DNA from: Megaera polyxenophila
GTDB lineage: Bacteria; Pseudomonadota; Alphaproteobacteria; Rickettsiales; Rickettsiaceae
Length of the DNA stretch: 64,000 nt
Direction of reading: 5' to 3'
Assembly (NCBI RefSeq): GCF_029982035.1
Contig: NZ_CP104166.1
Coordinates: 1-64,000, forward strand
This document shows, piece by piece, positions 54,952-63,464 of this stretch. The notes below the pieces were generated by a model. That model ran no database searches and was not told the DNA's origin. It saw nothing but the letters and a program-made list of their open reading frames with translations. The first letter of the stretch is position 1. Each line of letters begins with the position of its first letter. The position numbers and the translations under genes are program-made.

Positions 54952-56112
54952 ATGTCTAAAAACGTAAATAACAATAGCTTAGAAATAATAGTTCAGACAA
55001 AAGAGCTTGCTTATGTCCTTAGTTTTGCAGCGTCAGTAGTTGAAAAAAGAAATGTTGTTTCAGAATTAAGTAATGTAAAATTAGTTGCTAGAGATGGAAT
55101 TTTAGAAATCGGAGCAACAGACCTAGATCTATATTTAAATCAAACTATAGGCGCCGAAGTAAAAAAAGAGGGTCAATCAACCGTTTCAACACAAATTTTA
55201 TCTGAAATAGTAAGAAAAATCCCAGATAAAGAAATAATCTTAAAACAAGATGCAGGTTCTGAACATCTGCATGTCATAGGTAATTCTTGTAAGTTCGATT
55301 TACTTACCTTACCTGCCAGTAATTTTCCCCAAATGGAAGATCTCGAAGCAGAAGTATCATTAAAAGTTAACTGTGAAGAATTCGCCCGTATTGTCGAATA
55401 TACCAGTTTTGCAATGTCAAATGAAGAAACACGCTATAATTTAAACGGCATATATTTGCACGTCAAAAATGGAGAGTTTTTAAGTGCTGCTACTGATGCT
55501 CATAGGTTTTCAATAGCTAGTAGTAAGATAGAGGCAAATATTAACGATTTCGGGGTCATAATCCCTAAAAAAACTGTTGTTGAGCTGTTAAAAATTGTAA
55601 AAGATACCAAAAATATCCATTCTGATATATCTGTAACTCTAGGAGCAAACAAGGTTAAATTTGCTTGTAATAATTTGCTGCTGATGTCCAAATTAATTGA
55701 TGGAAACTTTCCTGAATACGAAAGTTTTATTCCCACTTCCAATGAAAGTAAGTTAATAATTAACACCAAGCTTCTGGCCAGTGCAATAGATAGGGTAGCA
55801 ACTGTTACAGTTGATAAATTCAGAGCAATCAAAATTTTGCTCAATGATACTTGCCTAGCGATTACAGCCACAGGAGAAGCAAAAGGGGCTGCTAATGAAA
55901 GTATAAATTTTTCTGACCACAAAGAATCGTATTGTAGTTTTTCCGGTAACAACCTTACTATTGGATTTAATCCTAGGTATATTATGGACGTTTTGGGAAC
56001 ACTAAAAGAAGAACAAGTGCATATATATCTTAATGACGCTTCCTCCCCTGCCCTTATTAAAACGTTAGAAAATCCCAGAGATAGCTTTGTCGTAATGCCT
56101 GTAAAAGTATAA
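54952..56112 (+). CDS. dnaN: DNA polymerase III beta sliding clamp
   Basis: A 386-residue sliding clamp made of three similar domains. Typical pieces are LSNVKLVARDGILEIGATDLDL, ATDAHRFSIASSK in the middle domain, LIDGNFPEYESFIP, and a C-terminal ALIKTLENPRDSFVVMPVKV ending. It follows dnaA, the common replication-gene order, and is 3 bp from the RatA-like gene, likely co-transcribed. Confidence 0.97.
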   Translation: MSKNVNNNSLEIIVQTKELAYVLSFAASVVEKRNVVSELSNVKLVARDGILEIGATDLDLYLNQTIGAEVKKEGQSTVSTQILSEIVRKIPDKEIILKQDAGSEHLHVIGNSCKFDLLTLPASNFPQMEDLEAEVSLKVNCEEFARIVEYTSFAMSNEETRYNLNGIYLHVKNGEFLSAATDAHRFSIASSKIEANINDFGVIIPKKTVVELLKIVKDTKNIHSDISVTLGANKVKFACNNLLLMSKLIDGNFPEYESFIPTSNESKLIINTKLLASAIDRVATVTVDKFRAIKILLNDTCLAITATGEAKGAANESINFSDHKESYCSFSGNNLTIGFNPRYIMDVLGTLKEEQVHIYLNDASSPALIKTLENPRDSFVVMPVKV

Positions 56113-56114
56113 AA

Positions 56115-56564
56115 ATGCCGTCATTTAATGATACAAGGTTATTGCCTTATGAGGCAAAACTGGTAAGAGACATCATATTAGATATAGAAAAATATCCTGA
56201 ATTTCTACCGTGGTGTTCGGATGCAGAATTATTATCAAACACTGAAAAGGAACTTATAGCCCAGTTAACAATTAGCTATAAGTTTTTCAGAGAAACCTAT
56301 AAATCCCTTATCGTAACAACAGAAACCCCTGAGGGTTTTATAATAAATGTTGAAGCAATATCTGGCCCCTTTAAGAAACTAACTAATTTTTGGAACATCA
56401 GAAAAATAAATAATCAGTGTGAAGTAAAGTTTTCTATTGATTTCGAATTCAAATCGGTGATACTAGACGCTGTTATAGGAACATTTTTTTCTATGGCTAC
56501 TAATAAAATGATCAAAGCTTTTGAAACTAGGGCTTACCACATTTCAAGAAATGGTGTGCTGTAA
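56115..56564 (+). CDS. RatA/Coq10 family START-domain protein
   Basis: A 149-residue single-domain protein with the SRPBCC/START fold typical of RatA and Coq10: RLLPYEAKLVRDIILDIEKYPEFLPWCSDAE (quoted in part) near the start and a C-terminal helix ending MIKAFETRAYHI. In mitochondria and alphaproteobacteria Coq10-like members bind ubiquinone and support respiration; in E. coli RatA affects ribosome assembly. Which role applies is not known. It lies 3 bp after dnaN. Confidence 0.88.
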   Translation: MPSFNDTRLLPYEAKLVRDIILDIEKYPEFLPWCSDAELLSNTEKELIAQLTISYKFFRETYKSLIVTTETPEGFIINVEAISGPFKKLTNFWNIRKINNQCEVKFSIDFEFKSVILDAVIGTFFSMATNKMIKAFETRAYHISRNGVL

Positions 56565-56688
56565 TAGCAAATACTTAGTAAGAAAATATAGTAAAGTATA
56601 TTTTTTTCTACGAGAGCCAGAAAGGTAGTGTTAGAATCGAAGATGTTTGATTGATTAACAAAATTATAATTAACAAGGAGAAGTTCAT

Positions 56689-56970
56689 ATGAACAAAGGA
56701 GATTTCATATCATTTATCGCTGACAAACATGACTGTACAAAAGCAGAAGCAGAAAGGGTAATAGATATGTTTACCAGTTCTGTTATCGGCGCACTTGGAA
56801 AAGGCGAAGAAATAACTCTAGTTGGTTTCGGTAGCTTTAGTGTAAGCAAGGTAGCAGCAAGATCAGGTCGTAATCCAAGAACCGGTGCGGCAATTCAGAT
56901 AGCTGAGTATAATCAACCAAAATTTAAAGTTGGTCAAAAACTGAAGGACGCCTGTAATAAGAGAAAATAG
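56689..56970 (+). CDS. hup: DNA-binding protein HU
   Basis: A 93-residue nucleoid protein of the HU family with the full arm signature GFGSFSVSKVAARSGRNPRTG and a normal length, unlike the shorter IHF/HU-like protein at 22860. A clear Shine-Dalgarno AAGGAGAAG precedes the ATG by about 5 nt, which fits high expression. A TATAAT at 56665 is too close to the start, with no -35 at 17 bp, so the promoter was not fixed. Confidence 0.95.
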   Translation: MNKGDFISFIADKHDCTKAEAERVIDMFTSSVIGALGKGEEITLVGFGSFSVSKVAARSGRNPRTGAAIQIAEYNQPKFKVGQKLKDACNKRK

Positions 56971-56986
56971 TAACTACTGATCAACG

Positions 56987-58294
56987 ATGGCCGTTATAGA
57001 GTGCGATGTCTGTAATATCATTGCACTTAACTCTAGTGGACTGGGTATTGGTATTTCAAATAACACTGCAGATACTTCTAAAGTAATTGAAATACCTTAT
57101 ACTGCTCCAGATGAAGTAATAAAATTTGAAAAACATCTTCACAAAAATCACTTATCTTTTACGATTTCTAAAATATTAACCCCTTCGAAATATAGGGTAT
57201 CTCCACCATGTAAATACTTTACTGTTTGCGGGGGGTGCAGTTTGCAGCATCTTGAGATCAGTTACTATAAGCAATTCAAGTTAGACGTACTACACCAAAC
57301 TTTTGCAAAATACGGTATAAGTTGCAAAATATCTCCGCTAAGATCTATCGGGGCTTCTAAACGCCGAAGAGCTATTTTAGAGGCTATAAAAAAACAGGAT
57401 CAATTATTCTTAGGTTTTAAGAAGTTCCATTCACATCAAATAGTAAATATTGAGAGCTGTTTGTTACTCCTGCCAGAATTATCAGATTTAATAGGTAAGC
57501 TAAAGGTTATCCTCAAAGAGTTGTTGGTAGATAAAGAAAAATGTAAAATATTTATTACAAAAGCAGATAACGGTATAGATTTAATTATTGAAATAAAGAA
57601 CCATAATTACCTTTCTTTAACAAAAGCACAAATCCTTAAAGATTTTGCAATAAATAATAATATCATTAGATTTACAATAATTAATGACGATAAATGGAAT
57701 CAAATATATTTCGCTGAAAAACCATATATACTATTTGAACATACAGCAGTAACTATCGATAATCATAGCTTTCTCCAAGTTAGTAAAGAATCAGATGTTA
57801 TCTTAGCAGAACTTATAAATCATATTTTTTGTAAATTAGAAAACGCTGGTAATAAAGAATTGCAAATTGCTGATCTTTTTTGTGGAAGAGGCACTCTAAC
57901 GATTCCGGCAAGCAAATTTGGCAATGTAGATGGATTTGAAACAGAAATAGCTGCCGTTAAAGCCTTAACAGCAGCAATTAATAATTCAAAATTAAAAGCC
58001 CTAATATATCAACGTGATTTATTTAAGAAACCGTTAGAGTGGGATGAGTTAAACAAATATGACGCAGTAATTATTAATCCGCCAAGAGCAGGTGCAAAAG
58101 CGCAATCCAAACTGCTTGCTACTTGTACGGTTAAAACTATTATATATTTATCGTGTAACCCGGAAAGTTTTGCTCAGGATGCAAAAATCATTATGCGTAA
58201 CAAACGATATAAACTTGAAGAGGTAACCCCTATTGATCAATTTCAATGGAGCTACCATATCGAATTATTGGGGATATTTAAGTTGGCTATATAA
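56987..58294 (+). CDS. RlmD/TrmA-type RNA (uracil-5-)methyltransferase
   Basis: A 435-residue class I SAM methyltransferase of the RumA/TrmA group. Iron-sulfur cluster cysteines are Cys75, Cys81 and Cys84 (PPCKYFTVCGGCSLQHL), with a fourth probably in ESCLLLL. The SAM-binding motif is ADLFCGRGTLTIPASKFG. The catalytic region has VIINPPRAGAK and LSCNPESFAQDA with the nucleophile cysteine. The cluster favours an rRNA enzyme such as RlmD or its relatives. It is 16 bp behind hup and converges on the small membrane gene. Confidence 0.9.
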   Translation: MAVIECDVCNIIALNSSGLGIGISNNTADTSKVIEIPYTAPDEVIKFEKHLHKNHLSFTISKILTPSKYRVSPPCKYFTVCGGCSLQHLEISYYKQFKLDVLHQTFAKYGISCKISPLRSIGASKRRRAILEAIKKQDQLFLGFKKFHSHQIVNIESCLLLLPELSDLIGKLKVILKELLVDKEKCKIFITKADNGIDLIIEIKNHNYLSLTKAQILKDFAINNNIIRFTIINDDKWNQIYFAEKPYILFEHTAVTIDNHSFLQVSKESDVILAELINHIFCKLENAGNKELQIADLFCGRGTLTIPASKFGNVDGFETEIAAVKALTAAINNSKLKALIYQRDLFKKPLEWDELNKYDAVIINPPRAGAKAQSKLLATCTVKTIIYLSCNPESFAQDAKIIMRNKRYKLEEVTPIDQFQWSYHIELLGIFKLAI

Positions 58295-58318
58295 AATTTA
58301 AGAATAACTTAGCACTTA

Positions 58319-58672
58319 CTAAATCCAAAAAGTTGAAGGATTAGGATAAGGCAAATCTTGAAATAAAAAGCGTAGTGCAAACATACTTCTTATTACTAGC
58401 CACACAAACACGGCAATATACAGAACAAATCCCATAAAAATCAAATTTTTTATTAGCGACAGTACAAACCACACCATGTAAATATAAAAGTTTTTTAATG
58501 CAAATAAATAATGGCTTTGCCACAACTTATTATGACTTGACTTGTTGGCATAAGCAAAGACTCCACCTACAAAAGGAGTCATCGGATTCATCAACCCAAT
58601 TAAATATAATATATATATTAAAGTTATGTTCTTTTTCCCGGGTTGCAAATATGTGTTAATTTTATTACGCAT
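58319..58672 (-). CDS. small integral membrane protein (DUF4870-like)
   Basis: A 117-residue protein with three predicted membrane helices (ITLIYILYLIGLM; FYIYMVWFVLSLI; FMGFVLYIAVFVWLVI). The short loop NPMTPFVGGVFAYANK between the first two and the overall form resemble DUF4870/Tic20-like small membrane proteins. No function is known. Its ATG overlaps the aconitase stop by one base, so it is co-translated with acnA. Confidence 0.7.
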   Translation of the reverse strand: MRNKINTYLQPGKKNITLIYILYLIGLMNPMTPFVGGVFAYANKSSHNKLWQSHYLFALKNFYIYMVWFVLSLIKNLIFMGFVLYIAVFVWLVIRSMFALRFLFQDLPYPNPSTFWI

Positions 58673-61368
58673 TAACTAAGTTCTCCCCTTTTATTATCTC
58701 CATGGCTATTTGCTAAATTTTTTAATACTGCAGCAAGTATACTACCACTTTTGATATATCCTATCTCATTCTCGGTATAAACCTGCATTATAACATCAAA
58801 CGACTCATTTTCGCCATTACTGCGCTTTATCAAGCATTTTAAAGGCTGATAAGGATTCATATCTCTACTTATGCCCAAAATACTAATTTCCTCATTACCT
58901 TTGAGATTCAAATCTGACCACTTTTGTCCGTCCTTGAAAGAGAGGGGTAAAACACCCATACCAACTAGATTTGATCGGTGAATTCTTTCAAAACTTTCGG
59001 CTATAACAGCTTTTACTCCCAGTAAACTTGTACCTTTTGCTGCCCAATCCCTTGAGGAGCCAGTACCATATTCTTTACCGGCAAAAATTACTAATGGTAT
59101 AGATTTCTTTTTATATTCCATAGCTGCATCATAAATACTCATTTGCTGACCATTTACATGATTAATAGTTATGCCCCCTTCTATCCCAAGGCATAGATAA
59201 TTCTTAATGCGACCATTAGCAAAAGTTCCTCTCATCATTATTTCGTGATTACCTCTTCTTGCTCCATAAGAATTGAATTCAGCTTGAGTAATTCCCTTAT
59301 CCATCAAAAATTTTGCTGCAGGACTATTTTTGCTTATTGAACCGGCTGGAGAAATATGGTCTGTAGTAATTGAATCACCAAACAAAGCAAGTATTCTAGC
59401 ATTGTTGATGTCATTTAATACCTGGGTCGGTTTATTAATATTTTCAAAATATGGAGGATTATTAATATATGTACTGTTACTATTCCAGTTGTAAGTATCA
59501 GTTTCTTTAACTTCTATATTCTGCCAATTTTTATCACCCATAAATACGTTTTTGTATTTTTCTTTAAACATGCTCGTTGTAATACAGGAATCAATATACG
59601 ATTTAACCTCCATATTAGTTGGCCAAATATCTTGTAAATATACTGCTTTACCATTTTTATCATTCCCGATCGAATCCTTATCAAGGTCAATATTTAATGT
59701 TCCGGCAATAGCATAAGCTACAACTAACGGCGGTGAAGCCAGATAATTGGCTCGAACAAGAGGATGGATTCTACCTTCAAAATTTCTATTTCCCGATAAA
59801 ACTGATGCAACAGCAAGATGGTTATCGGTTATCAATTTTTCTATTTCGGGTTTTAGTGGACCTGAATTACCTATACAAGTAGTACAACCATAACCAACAA
59901 GGTTAAATCCCATAAAATCCAAGTATTTATCCAATCCACCTTTTTTCAGATATTCAGTAACTACTTGAGAGCCAGGAGCAAGGGAAGTCTTAACCCACGG
60001 CTTAGGTTTTAAACCTAACTTATAAGCTTTTTCTGCAACTATACCGGCAGCTACCATAACAGAAGGATTAGACGTATTGGTGCAGCTAGTAATAGCAGCA
60101 ATTACGACATCGCCATTCCCTAATTTATAACCTGCGGAACTAACATTAAATTTATTATCGATAGATGCTTCATTACCAGCAAGTGATGGCAATGCTTCTT
60201 TAAAATTGTTCTTTACGTGCCCTAAAGCAACCCTATCTTGAGGTCTTTTAGGACCGGCAAGAGAAGGCTCAAGCGTTGATAAATCAAGTTCAAGAACATC
60301 AGTGTATGTTACACCGTTAGAGTTTCTCCAGAAAAGCTGATTCTGAGCATATTGCTCGACTACTTTAACTCGATGAGAATCCCGACCGGTTAGCTCTAAA
60401 TACCGAATTGTTTCCTTGTCTATTGGAAAAAATCCACAAGTTGCTCCATACTCGGGTGCCATGTTAGATATGGTAGCTCTATCGGCTAAAGACAAATTAT
60501 CAAGACCAGAACCAAAAAATTCTACAAACTTACCCACCACACCTTTTTTCCTTAACATTTGCGTAACTGTTAACACTAAATCCGTAGCTGTAATGTTACC
60601 TTGCAGAGAGCCAGTTAGCTTAAACCCTATTACTTCTGGTAATATCATAGGTAGTGGCTGGCCAAGCATTGCTGCTTCAGCTTCAATCCCCCCTACCCCC
60701 CACCCAAGTACCGATAATGCGTTAACCATAGTAGTATGGCTATCTGTTCCAACTAACGTATCAGGATATACTAATTCTCCTTCCGTATCATTTTTTATCC
60801 AAACAGTTTGGGCTAAATATTCCAGGTTTACCTGATGGCAAATACCAGTACCAGGCGGAACAACTCTAAAATTACTAAAGCTTTTTTGCCCCCACTTTAA
60901 AAACTCATATCTTTCCAAGTTTCTTTCTACTTCTTTGCCAACATTTTCGGCAAAAGAAGTAGGTGAACCATAAGAATCCACCTGAACAGAATGGTCAATA
61001 ACCAGGTCTACCGGAATCAAAGGGTTGATTTTGTAAGGGTTAGCTCCAAGAATCTTTATTGCATCACGCATAGAAGCAAGGTCTACTATTGCCGGAACTC
61101 CGGTAAAATCCTGCATTAATACTCTTGCAGGGTAAAAATTTATCTCTTCTGATGGAGTCTTAAGATTTAACCATTTTTTAAAGGCAGAAAGACGCTCTTG
61201 ATTTCCGCCATTCCTTAAAACATTCTCAAACAAAACCCTTAAAGAAAAAGGCAATTGTTCAAGATCTAAACCAATATCTTTTGATGCTTCTTTTACGTCA
61301 AAAATCCAATAATTTTTACCGTCAAATTTTACAGATTTTTTATATTGCCGATTTTGTTCATTAGACAT
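58672..61368 (-). CDS. acnA: aconitate hydratase A
   Basis: An 898-residue TCA-cycle enzyme that converts citrate to isocitrate through a 4Fe-4S cluster. The cluster cysteines lie in SCTNTSNPSVM near residue 430 and YGCTTCIGNSGPLKPE near 494-497. GTDSHTTMVNALSVLGWGVGG and the C-terminal swivel-domain segments SYGARRGNHEIMMRGTF (in part) and AGKEYGTGSSRDWAAKG are typical of AcnA/IRP-type aconitase. Full length; the small membrane gene is coupled to its end. Confidence 0.97.
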   Translation of the reverse strand: MSNEQNRQYKKSVKFDGKNYWIFDVKEASKDIGLDLEQLPFSLRVLFENVLRNGGNQERLSAFKKWLNLKTPSEEINFYPARVLMQDFTGVPAIVDLASMRDAIKILGANPYKINPLIPVDLVIDHSVQVDSYGSPTSFAENVGKEVERNLERYEFLKWGQKSFSNFRVVPPGTGICHQVNLEYLAQTVWIKNDTEGELVYPDTLVGTDSHTTMVNALSVLGWGVGGIEAEAAMLGQPLPMILPEVIGFKLTGSLQGNITATDLVLTVTQMLRKKGVVGKFVEFFGSGLDNLSLADRATISNMAPEYGATCGFFPIDKETIRYLELTGRDSHRVKVVEQYAQNQLFWRNSNGVTYTDVLELDLSTLEPSLAGPKRPQDRVALGHVKNNFKEALPSLAGNEASIDNKFNVSSAGYKLGNGDVVIAAITSCTNTSNPSVMVAAGIVAEKAYKLGLKPKPWVKTSLAPGSQVVTEYLKKGGLDKYLDFMGFNLVGYGCTTCIGNSGPLKPEIEKLITDNHLAVASVLSGNRNFEGRIHPLVRANYLASPPLVVAYAIAGTLNIDLDKDSIGNDKNGKAVYLQDIWPTNMEVKSYIDSCITTSMFKEKYKNVFMGDKNWQNIEVKETDTYNWNSNSTYINNPPYFENINKPTQVLNDINNARILALFGDSITTDHISPAGSISKNSPAAKFLMDKGITQAEFNSYGARRGNHEIMMRGTFANGRIKNYLCLGIEGGITINHVNGQQMSIYDAAMEYKKKSIPLVIFAGKEYGTGSSRDWAAKGTSLLGVKAVIAESFERIHRSNLVGMGVLPLSFKDGQKWSDLNLKGNEEISILGISRDMNPYQPLKCLIKRSNGENESFDVIMQVYTENEIGYIKSGSILAAVLKNLANSHGDNKRGELS

Positions 61369-61517
61369 AAAATAACCTCACCCAATTTTTTATACTGATT
61401 TAGAATTATGAGTAGCACCTGCACAATATCCATGGTAATAAAACTGTATATTAAGTACAACTAATATTATTAACGTTTACGGTTTATAAGAAAATTTATT
61501 ATCGGTAGTGTATAAAA

Positions 61518-62123
61518 ATGCTCTCTCTAAGTTCTGTCTGCATAAATACTAATGAATCTGAACTTATAAAAAACCTTTCTATAACCTTTCTGCCTAGTGC
61601 AATAGCTTATTTTAGAGGGAAAAACGGATGCGGCAAAACATCCTTGTTACGTGCCATCGCCGGAATAAAAGGGGTATCTTCAGGACAAATTACTTTTGGT
61701 AAAAATAATACACCAATAGAGGAGCTACCAAAACCATACTGCATTTATATTGGTCATAAAACTGGTGTAAAACCAGAATTAACTGTAATTGAAAACATAG
61801 AGTTCTGGGCTAAAACATACAATTCACCTGAATTAGTGGCTGCCGCTATTTTTTATTTTCAACTTGAAGAGTATATACATACCAAATGCTACGCCCTTTC
61901 AGCTGGTCAGCAACAGAAAGTTGCCTTGGCTAAATTGCTTGCTTGTTCTTCCCAGGTTTGGTTACTTGACGAAGTTGAAAACAATCTTGATTCAATTAGC
62001 AGACAGCTTTTAACTAACCTGCTTATTTCAAAAGCCAATAACGGTGGCATAATAATAGCTAGCTCGCATACCGAAACTTTGATTGATTCCGCCTTAATTA
62101 TAGATTTGGCTTCTACTTCCTAG
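61518..62123 (+). CDS. ccmA: heme exporter ATP-binding protein CcmA
   Basis: A 201-residue ABC ATPase of cytochrome c maturation system I. Walker A is FRGKNGCGKTSLLRAIAG near residue 35, the signature is LSAGQQQKVALAKLL, and Walker B is WLLDEVENNLDS. IYIGHKTGVKPELTVIENIEFW is typical of CcmA. With CcmB and CcmC it releases holo-CcmE. ccmB follows after 116 bp that hold two hairpins; ccmC is not in the window. Confidence 0.93.
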   Translation: MLSLSSVCINTNESELIKNLSITFLPSAIAYFRGKNGCGKTSLLRAIAGIKGVSSGQITFGKNNTPIEELPKPYCIYIGHKTGVKPELTVIENIEFWAKTYNSPELVAAAIFYFQLEEYIHTKCYALSAGQQQKVALAKLLACSSQVWLLDEVENNLDSISRQLLTNLLISKANNGGIIIASSHTETLIDSALIIDLASTS

Positions 62124-62182
62124 CCATATTTATTTTATTAAATTGGTGAAGAATTATTTGAAATTGTCTAAGAGCCTATGTT

Positions 62183-62215
62183 AGGATGCAATCCTGCGGG
62201 TGATAAAAATCACCC
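62183..62215 (+). repeat. two tandem hairpins between ccmA and ccmB
   Basis: AGGAT-GCA-ATCCT at 62183-62195 is followed two bases later by GGGTGAT-AAAA-ATCACCC at 62198-62215, a perfect 7-bp stem with a 4-nt loop, the most GC-rich spot in the gap. Further downstream is an AT-only stretch to the ccmB start. Possible roles are transcription attenuation between the two genes, or a repeat element. Confidence 0.5.
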
Positions 62216-62239
62216 CCAATCTTAAATTTTAATTTTTTA

Positions 62240-62881
62240 ATGATCCACTTTATAAAGCACGAATTCTTTCTCCAAAACAAAACATGCAACTTAACCAAAT
62301 ATTTTTTTATCTTTTTTGTCTTTTGCAATGGTAGCATAACTATAGTAAGCTCACATGATAAAATTGCTAATTTGGGTATTATTTTTGCTGTGATTTCTAT
62401 ACCACTTTCATTAATTGGTATTGCCGCAAATTTTTTAAAATCAGAAGTTGAAGATGGTTCATTAGAGATGTTGCTTACATCATTTAAGCCTATTCAAATA
62501 ATTTTAGCTAAATACCTTGGTTTATTTATCTGTGGAAGCATAGCTTTTATGTTAAACATCCCAATTTCATATCTCCTGTTTAATATAGATGTATTCCAGT
62601 TAAACTTGGTAATTATTACCGGATTATCATTAATGGCCACAAGCTGCGGGGTAATAATTTTAATATCATCTATCCAGTGTTATTTCCGTTCAAATACCCA
62701 TTTGCTTTCAACTTTACTCCTTCCGCTAATTATACCAAGTATTATACTTTCAGGTATTATTATACAAAGCGAAAACAATAGCTATTCCCTTTTCTTAATA
62801 ATGACCGGAGTAAACTGTATTATTATCCCGATATCTATTTATCTATCAAGCTACCTAATTGAAAATATTTACAACATATAA
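62240..62881 (+). CDS. ccmB: heme exporter membrane protein CcmB
   Basis: A 213-residue protein with about six membrane helices, the CcmB permease paired with CcmA. The signature region FLKSEVEDGSLEMLLTSFKPIQI (in part) matches the family's EDGSLEQL segment. It forms the ABC complex that works with CcmC to load heme on CcmE. The N-terminus is slightly unusual in having MIHFIKHEFFLQNKTC, but in-frame alternatives are no better. Confidence 0.9.
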   Translation: MIHFIKHEFFLQNKTCNLTKYFFIFFVFCNGSITIVSSHDKIANLGIIFAVISIPLSLIGIAANFLKSEVEDGSLEMLLTSFKPIQIILAKYLGLFICGSIAFMLNIPISYLLFNIDVFQLNLVIITGLSLMATSCGVIILISSIQCYFRSNTHLLSTLLLPLIIPSIILSGIIIQSENNSYSLFLIMTGVNCIIIPISIYLSSYLIENIYNI

Positions 62882-62898
62882 ACACAAATATTTGGTAA

Positions 62899-62922
62899 TA
62901 GAAGAAAATATCATTTCTTCTA
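62899..62922 (+). repeat. hairpin downstream of ccmB
   Basis: A perfect 9-bp stem, TAGAAGAAA and TTTCTTCTA, around the loop ATATCA, 18 bp after the ccmB stop. It is AT-rich and lacks a following T run, so it may be a weak terminator or an RNA-stability structure. Confidence 0.4.
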
Positions 62923-62997
62923 CTAATAATTCAGTTTACACTGGAGACAAGATTTTAAGCAATTAACGCAATAATTAACTTAATTAGGATTTAAGTT

Positions 62998-63378
62998 ATG
63001 TTCGACTCGTTTATAGGAAAATTTAAAGTGCTTTTTAAAAGCCCGTTTACAGTTTTTGTTTATGGTATTTTAAGTAAATGGTTTATTACTATTTTTATTA
63101 CTGGAATTGTTGTTGCATACTGGGTTTTCAAAGGTCTTAGCGATGCAGGAATATTAAAAAAAGCTGAAGACATAGTATTTGATGCACTCATCCAAACAAA
63201 ATCAGTAGCCCAATATTGCATCCCTAAAATAGCTCATTTTGGCGATTTTTGGGCTTGCTTACAGGATCCCCCGGCATATGTACCAAGTGATGAAGAGGCG
63301 AAACTAGAGCAAGGGATGAAAAAAATTATAGATCCGATAAATTATAACAAACCGAACCCTTATGATAATGAGGACTAA
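62998..63378 (+). CDS. DUF2670-type hypothetical protein
   Basis: A 126-residue protein with one membrane span at about residues 27-46 (KWFITIFITGIVVAYWVF) and a soluble C-terminal part with two cysteines (AQYCIPK, FWACLQDPP). It resembles the rickettsial DUF2670 proteins, whose function is unknown. It precedes petA, which has its own promoter. The family call is from memory of the length and layout and is not fully certain. Confidence 0.65.
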   Translation: MFDSFIGKFKVLFKSPFTVFVYGILSKWFITIFITGIVVAYWVFKGLSDAGILKKAEDIVFDALIQTKSVAQYCIPKIAHFGDFWACLQDPPAYVPSDEEAKLEQGMKKIIDPINYNKPNPYDNED

Positions 63379-63398
63379 ACAAAATTTTATTTAATTTA

Positions 63399-63427
63399 TT
63401 GATATAATAAATTCATGTTTATATAAT
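63399..63427 (+). promoter_or_regulatory. petA: petA promoter
   Basis: TTGATA at 63399-63404, a 17-bp spacer, and a perfect TATAAT at 63422-63427. The predicted transcript start, near 63434, lies 31 bp before the ATG at 63465. An in-frame ATG at 63426 overlaps the -10 box and so cannot be the start of translation. An 8-bp dyad (AATTTATT/AATAAATT) overlaps the -35. Confidence 0.65.
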
Positions 63428-63464
63428 GCCAAGAAGTTTAATAGTGATTGAAAATAGACCACTT

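Noticed and set aside
56665..56670. TATAAT as the hup promoter -10 box
   Set aside because: No -35-like box lies 16-18 bp upstream, and the implied transcript start falls in the ribosome binding site.
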